Positions 25,001 through 34,000 of a stretch of 64,000 nt of DNA are shown piece after piece. This stretch comes from a virus, in the IMG/VR virus record IMGVR_UViG_3300008111_000019, positions 12,590-76,589 of that record. One strand, given 5' to 3'. The number at the start of each line of letters is the position of its first letter. Within the stretch, counting starts at the first letter, position 1. The position numbers were made by a program, and so were the translations under genes. The notes beneath the pieces are model-generated. The model was not told where the DNA came from and ran no database searches. It saw only the letters and a program-made list of their open reading frames with translations.

Positions 25001-28000
25001 CGACGAAATAGAAATTAGAGAATATGTATCGACCGCAGTAAATTTTATACCGTCAACTCCTACAAAATTGGGACTATACAAAAAGTATCTCCCAATGAAA
25101 TTTTTAGATGATACTTATGCAGAACCTAAAGAAGTTATCCAGGGGCATGACGGTAGCATAACAACTGCCTACGGTGATTTTAGAGACGATATTTTATTAG
25201 AATTAGAATTAAGAATATACAATAATATCAAACAACAGTATGATGAAAATGTTTTTGACATTGACAGAATATTAGGAGGATATTACGGAAACGCTGAATT
25301 TACTAAACGAGATCTTGATAAGATCACTAACGTAGAATTTCTCAAATGGATTTCTGATACAAATATAGATTATATTAATAACAATTATATAGACACAGAA
25401 AATCCTTTTACTTATACATATTCAAACATGACAGATCCTAGCAGATCTAAAAATCTGCCAGGTTATTGGAGAGGAGTTTATGAATGGTTCTATGATACAA
25501 CTAGACCTCATACATGTCCTTGGGAAATGTTGGGATTCTCAGAAAAACCAGACTGGTGGGAATCAGAATACGGACCAGCACCTTATACCAGTAACAATTT
25601 AATTTTGTGGGAAGACTTGCGTGACGGTATTGTTCGCCAAGGTTTAAGAAAGGGAATATACGACAGGTACAAGCGTTCTTCGTTGATGACACATATTCCT
25701 GTAGATGCTGATGGAAACTTATTAGATCCTTTAAATTCAAGCCTTGCCAACGATTATAGTTTGATCAATAATCAAGGACCTTTTGTCTTAGGAGATCGAG
25801 GTCCTGTAGAATTTGCATGGAGATCAAGTTCAGAGTGGCCTTATGCTGTAGTAATATCTCTTTGCTTATTAAAGCCATTTAAATTTATCACAGATAATTT
25901 TAATAAATCTAATGTAGTAAGAAATAAAATTAATCAGATTACAAATATTGATTCTAAAGTATTTTTTACTGTTAATGATTTAGTCTTTTATGAAAAAAAT
26001 AAAACAGCATCGGGTCTACATCTGTATGTTGTTGATTATCTAAAAAATAAAACTCTTAACACTGATATTTTACAAGACAAGATTAAAAATATTGATGTGA
26101 GATTGGCTTCTAGAAATTCTGGTTTCGTTGATGCCGCACAACAAAAATATGTATTAGATAGTAAAAATCCAAAGGCTTCTTCAAGTTCAATCTTTGTGCC
26201 TGTGGAAAACTATGACATTATTTTTAATGTTAGTAGTCCTTTTGGTACAGTGGCCTACAGCGGAATATTAATTGAAAAGAGTAATAGAGGCTGGAAACTG
26301 TCAGGCTACGACAGAGAAAAACCTATTTTTTATTATTATCAACCTGTACAATCTCAAAGTGATAGTCTAATTACAGTAGGCGGAGTCAGCGAAGATTTTG
26401 TAGATTGGATACCTAATCAATTTTATGGTAATGGTATAATCGCTAGATATCAGGGATTTTTCTATAGATCATTGAAGAGTCATAATAGCGGTGATTCTTT
26501 TGAAAAAATTAATTGGCAACAACTACCGTCTCTACCATTGAAAAATGCTGTGACTGCATTTAATCGTAGAACATTCAATACTATAAAAATCAAAGAACTT
26601 CCGTATGACACAGTATTTTCTGACATACAGACAGTAGTAGATTTTATTTTAGGTTATCAAGAATATCTAAAATCTATTGGTTTTGTTTTTGATTCTTATA
26701 ATACTGAATTAAAAGAGCCAGAAGATTGGAACACATCTATTAAAGAGTTTATGTTCTGGTCTAGACACAATTGGAGCATAGGTTCGTTGATAGCACTAAG
26801 TCCTGCTGCCAAAAGAGTGAATCTAGTAACTACATTAGGTGTGGCTGATAATCTTTTAGATAGTTTTTATGATTATCAGGTTCTTAAAAATGATGGTACT
26901 CCTTTAAATCCTTCGAATATAAATGTAACTAGAAGTTTTAGAACAATTAATATTTCAACAGCAGACACCAATGACGGTATCTATTTTGTTAAATTTAATA
27001 TGGTGCTAAAAGAAAATATCACAATATTTTCTGATAGAACGGTGTTCAACGATGTTATCTATGACAAGCCTACTGGCTATCGTCAAGAAAGAATTAAGAG
27101 TCGCGGGTTCCGCACGGTTGACTGGGACGGTGACTATACCAGCCCAGGATTCATATTTGACTCAGTTGATATTAGTGTTTGGCAACCATTTACTGATTAC
27201 AAGTTAGGAGACATTGTAGCCTATAAATCTTATTATTGGACCAGTAAAGTTAATCAATTAGGCACCGTAGAGTTTGACGATAAACGATGGACTAAATTAG
27301 ATTCAACACCAACCAAAGGGCTAGTTTCTAACTTTGATTATAGAATTACACAATTTGAAGATTATTATGAAGCCGACACTTCGGGAATAGGATCCAGTCA
27401 AAGAGATCTAGCAAGACATGCCATTGGATATCAGCAGAGAGAATATCTACAAAATCTTGCCGAAGATGAAGTAACACAATTTAAATTGTATCAAGGCTTC
27501 ATTAGAGAAAAAGGCACAGCCAATGCCATTGTTAAAGTTTTTGACAAGTTAAGTAGAACTTCTGATGATAGTGTTGTGCTCAAAGAAGAGTGGGCATTTA
27601 AATTGGGTGACGTGGGCGGAATAGATCAAACCACAGAATATGAATTTCAAATAGACAAAGATAAGTTCGTAGTCAATCCCCAGCCAATATTATTAGACTC
27701 TGGAGTAGAAAGAACTTCAGTAGAAGATCAATATTATAGAATATACTCTAGTAGTTTTACTCTTAGACCAATACCGTTTACCACACAAATTAATCCGTTG
27801 ATTTATTATGACGGCCCTAGCAGAAATGCTGGATATGTTAAATTAGATCACATTGATATCTCTATAAAATCTAGAGATGAAATCCTAAATCTTAACATAG
27901 ATGAAGTAAAAGATAATTCAAATATATGGATTACTTTTGATAAAAATTCTTGGACTGTTTTAAGATACAACGAAGATCCTTTCTTGTCAGTGGCAGGTGT

Positions 28001-31000
28001 TATCAAAGAAGGACAAAATATTAGATGTCTAACTAATAGACCACATCGACTATCGGCAGACGATATTGTTGGTATCCAAATACAAAATCTCACAGGCTTC
28101 TTTAAATTATTAGAAGTCACTAACGACACTTTTGTAGTAACCCCAACTTCAACCGATCCCGTTGAAATTGTAGACAGTTCGTCGGCAGCGTTAGGCTTGT
28201 TTAGAACTGTGAGATATTCTACATATGAATCTATGAACAAAGGCGAGATTGCTTTGTTAAAACAAGGTTCTAAATTATGGGTAGATGATGCAGGTTCTGA
28301 TACCTGGGAAGTTGTAGAAAAGACCAAACAATACATTGACTTTACATTATTAGAATATGGTATTACTGATCCTAGGGGATTAGGTAAGGCAGTTCTATAT
28401 ATTGATTCAACCAAACAGATAGCCGCAAGTTTACCTGAGTCTAATTTTGTAATGATTTACACTGACAAGGTCTCGGCAGGTTTCACCAACATCGGTCTCA
28501 AACAAATTATTCCTGCTCCTGATGGATTTGAATCAGCCACGAATGGAGTGTTTGGAGAAGTATTAGCAGTCAGCCCTGATTATAAGTGGTTGGCTGTGGC
28601 TTCGCCTCGAGCCAGCGGTGTTAAGAGCACCTATCGAGAGGAACTACTGCCTATTAGAAGTTATCTAGCCGGAGAAATTGTTCTTTGGCAGGGCAGATTA
28701 TGGAAAGCCAAGGTCAATATAAGAGTTGGTGACGGAAGTTCAATAAATTTCAATTCAGATGATTGGGAACCTGCCACACTTGTAGAAGCCAATTCCATTG
28801 GTAGGAATGACGGATACCTTGAACAAGGTATGGTAACTCTTTATACCTATAATAATCAACAGTGGGAACCAAGCATTAGTTTAGTAAGTCCACGTCAAGA
28901 AGATTTTGAGCAATTTGGTAGCAGTGTCAGCATTGGTGTGTCTGGCAACAAATATTACATGAGTGTTTCTGCTCCAGGATCCTTAGATAGTAAAGGTCGA
29001 GTTTATCTTTATTACTACAACGGAACTTCTTGGAGTTATTTTGAAAATACTAGTTATATGGGATTATATGATCCTACTCCTGGAACGTTCTATCCTGTGA
29101 GCAGTATTGTATGGTATGAAAATAATTTCTATGAAGCCCTATACGACAATTACGGTGACGGCAGCACTATATCTGTAGAATCTAACGATTGGAAACGTCT
29201 AGATTCTGTGTCGACACAGTTTAGTTTGCCAACAAATATATCCGTAGACGACGACGGATCAACTTTGATTGAAGGTTTATTAACGCCATCGCAACAGGCC
29301 GAGTTAGTGAAGCAAGGTGATAGATTTGGTCACTCTACTACTATGAGTAGAGATGGCAGCATTCTTGTGGTAAGTACTCCAACATCCGACGGACAGTATT
29401 TCGCAAACTACAGAGGCGTATGGAAGCCCTATAACGAATATAAACCCAATGATGTTGTAAAATATCAAGGTGGCTACCATAAATTTTCTGTTATAGACTC
29501 AGCCAACGACGAGAGTCTAAATAATCCTCCAGATGCTGGAAATCCTTGGGTCAACGTAGGCGACAGCACATATCAGACGTCTGGAAAAATTTATATCTAT
29601 AAGAGAGACGAGAACAACAGATATAATCTTGTACAAACAATAACTGAACAAAATATTAATCAAGTTAATGATTCGACAGCAGATGTTAATATAATGAGCG
29701 GCGACGAGTTTGGATTTGCTCTTGACATAGACTCTTCTGGTAGAACTCTAGTAGTTAGCAGTCCTAAGGCTGATGTGTTCTCTCAGACACAGGGTGCTGT
29801 ATATGTTTTCAAAACCAATGATTTGAATGATGTAGAATTTAGACTGGTACAGAAATTAACTAGTTTTGAATATTTGACTAATGAATATTTTGGTTCAGCA
29901 ATTTCTATCAGCCCAAATACTGAACGTATTGTTGTGGGTGCTAAAAATTCTCCGTTTGATTTAATCACAAGATTCAATCAAGGAACAACATTTGATAAAA
30001 ATAAAACTGTATTCAAAGATTCTCAAGGATTCCCTGGACAAGCCTATGTATTTGAAAGAAAGTCTGAAGGTTATTTCCTTGTTGAAAAATTAGATACTGA
30101 TTTTATACCAAATGAAAGTTTTGGAGAATCTCTTGACTGTGTTGGCAATGTGATAGTAGTAGGTAGTCCTAGATACAAAGTTGAAGATAGCACAAAAGGT
30201 AATATACGATTATTCAAGAAGCCTGTTGATATTAACAGTCTTAAAACGATTGCAGAAGAATCACAACTAGTAGATATTAATAAAATCAAAAATGTTGAAT
30301 TGTATAACAACATAAATGATATTAAGTTAGCCGACATAGATATTATTGATGGCTATAAAATGAAAATCCTAGGAGTAGCAGATCAAGAAATAACTTGGAA
30401 AACTCCTTACGATCCAGCAATTTATATACTGGCTACCACAGATCAAGTTATAGACGAGTCTCAGGCATGGTATGAAAAAAATGTAGGTCGAGTATGGTGG
30501 GATCTTAGCACAACTAAATTTATAAATTATGAGCAAGGAGATCTTGCCTATAGAATAGGTAATTGGAACGTACAGGCTGCTGGCTCTACTGTAGATGTCT
30601 ATGAATGGATTGAATCTTTACTATTGCCGTCTGAGTGGTCTTTATTGGCCGATACTGTAGAAGGTCTAGCCGAAGGAATTTCCGGCCAACCTAAACATCC
30701 TGACGATAGTGTCTACAACACAAAGATATTATTCAATCCAAACTCAGGAGAGCAAGTTGGTACAAAATATTATTTCTGGGTAAAAAATAAAAACACTTTA
30801 CCTGAATCAGCAAATAGAAAAATTTCTATTAGTGCAGTAGCCAACTATATTTCTAGCCCAATCGGAACAGGCTTACCATTTGTAGCCCTTATAGATACAG
30901 ATAAAATATTAGCCTACAATTTACCAACAATTATAAGTTCTGATACCGCGTTATTGAATATAGAATATTTGACATCTCAGGGAAGAATTAATCAAAGCCA

Positions 31001-34000
31001 CAAAGAATATCAATTGCTCACAGAAGGCATTGCAGATAGTTTACCTGCAGATATTTTAGAAAGAAAATGGTTAGACAGTCTTGTTGGGTACGATCAAGCC
31101 GGTAACGCTGTACCTGATATTTCAATTCCTCAGAGACAACGATACGGTTTAAAATTTAGACCAAGACAAAGTATGTTTGTTGATAAAGCAGTTGCGCTTG
31201 AAGGAGCGATCGAATATATCAACAATATATTAATTACAAGACCATTTACTGATCTTGTTGATTTTGTAAGACTAGGAAGTGTAGACGGTCTACCTAATGA
31301 AGAATTAAATGAATATGATGTGGCAATAGATACACTGATCGATTTGTCACAGGTAGGAACTACAAGAATCCGTAAGGCAGAATTTAGTGTCAATATTATC
31401 AACGGAGAAGTTGATACTATAGATATTATTAACCCCGGTTTTGGTTATAGAAATGTTCCTTACATAGAAATTGAAGGAACAGGTTCAGGTGCAAAAGCCG
31501 AAGTAACCATAGACAACCAAGGTAAGATAAATTCCATCACAGTTGTTGCTAGAGGTAAAAAGTATACTTCCGCACTAGTAAAAATTAGAGCATTCTCTGT
31601 ACTGATTAAATCGGACAGCAGTTATAATAATTTTTGGAGCATTTATTCTTGGGACGATGTTAGAAGAACATTTTTTAGAAGTAAATCTCAAGGATACGAT
31701 GTTACAAGATATTGGGAATATGTAGATTGGTGGGCTGAAGGATTTGATAGCCAAGTAAAGGTCACAAAAGAAATTACCAATATCTATGAAGAACCTACTA
31801 TATCAGTAGAAGTAGGTCAATTGATAAGAATCAAAGAATATTCCGGCGGCGGATGGGCAGTGATTCAAAAGACTGAAGATGGTGCTGGAAATCTATTAAG
31901 CAATTATAATCTAGTTGGTAGAAAACACGGTACGTTACAGATCATACCGTTGCTGTATAATTCTATTAGTAATAGATTAGGATATGACGGAACTGGCGCC
32001 TACGATTCTAATTTGTATGATATACAGCCTATTAAAGAATTAAGAATCATCTTAGATGCTGTTAAAAATGATATTTTTGTAGATGATTTGAGAGTTGAGT
32101 GGAATAAACTATTTTTCAATTCTGTCAAATATGCTTTGGCAGAACAAAATAGTGCAGATTGGTTATTTAAAACCAGTTTCTTGAATGCCATACACAATGT
32201 AGGAGATCTCGATCAAAGACCTACATATAAAAATGACAATCTTGACAGTTATAAAAAGTACATTGAAGAAATTAAGCCGTATAAAACTACTATTAGAGAA
32301 TACACAAGTAGATATACAGAAAAACAAAATAGTGGTCTAGCAACCACAGATTTTGATTTACCTGCTGCGTATTCTACAGTTGATGGTAAAATTTTACCAG
32401 TCAACGAGGATTACAATAGATTTAATGAATATCCTTGGAAATCCTGGGACGATAACAAGGGATACAACATAATTGCAGTTGAAGTGGCCAACGGCGGCAG
32501 CGGTTATGTTTCAGCCCCAACAGTATTAATAGAAGGTGACGGTCAAGGTGCTACTGGTATTGCTTATGTTTCTAATGGACAAGTTAGAGCAGTAAGAATT
32601 ATAAATGAAGGTAGTGGCTATACTAAGACTCCTACAGTTTTACTAGTTGGCGGTAACGGTAGTTCCCCTGACAATGCTAGGGCAGTTGCTATTCTAGGAA
32701 AATCTCTAGTTAGAACTTTTGATCTAAATCTAAAATTTGACAGAATCAGCAAAACAGGAACATTTACTTCTTATTCTAAAGTCCAGCAATTTACAGCGAC
32801 AGGATCTAGTGCTGTATTCGAATTAGCATTTGCACCTAAGACAGAGAAAAGATTTATTACTGTAACACTGAATAATCAAATAGTACTGTCGAGCCAATAT
32901 GCTGTTGATCTCTACAAATCGTCTGTAGACGAATTTGACTTGCTACGTGGCAAGATTAGATTTTTAACTCCACCTAAAGCAGGAGATCAGATAACAGTAG
33001 AGTACGAATTTAATTCTAGTCTTTTAGACAGTGTAGATAGAATTAATCGATACTACGCACCTACTTCAGGAATGTTAGGAAAAGAAACTAACCAATTAAT
33101 GACTGGTATTGACTTTGGCGGTGTAAGAATCCAAGGCACTACGTTTGATGTTACTGGCGGTTGGGATGCTCTTCCTTGGTTCGTGGATAACTGGGATAGT
33201 GTGGAATCAAGTTCTGATTTTTATTACGCAGCAGATGGCAGCACAACATTTGTGGTATTGCCGTTTACACCTGCATCGAATCAGGCTATTTCGATCTACT
33301 TAAAACGAGAAACCGAAACTAAATCAACAAGGATAGACGATCCGGCCTGGACACCATCTTGGGATAGTTCAGTGTCGATTAATCCTAGTGCTCAGATGCC
33401 TACTTTTATAGGAGACGGATCTACAAACGTTGTAGAAATAGGATCCTATGTAAGCACACAAGCCGGAGATACATTAATCTTTAGAACACTGGAAAGTGAC
33501 GGATCTGTAACCATAGTTGATGCTAATTTATTAGACACAAGAATCACTGGAGGTTCGTTATCTAATATTGGCGGAGCCTACGTAAATGCTACAGGAACTA
33601 TGGCAGAAGAAATATCCATTGATGGCGATAAATTTATCAGCCCTGACCAAGTTCCAGCACCAGAAGAAAACGTACCAGGACAAGTTTTAGACAGCCTTAG
33701 TTTTAAAGTGTTTACTACAGAGGATCCTGGTGCAGCACACTTACAAAATAAAGTGATTATTGCAGACGGTACTACTAAGAAATTTAACATTGGTTTGAAT
33801 ATCTTTGAAAGCACAGGTGTAATGGTTTATGTTAACAAGATTAAACAAGATTATGCAGAAGATAGCAGCATAAATTATACCATAGATTTTGTCAATAACC
33901 AAATAGAATTTGCTGTTGCTCCAATACTAGGTTCAGTAATAGAAATTATTTCTGTAGGCATTGGCGGTATTTCTTTAATAGACTATCAAGAATTTGTTGC

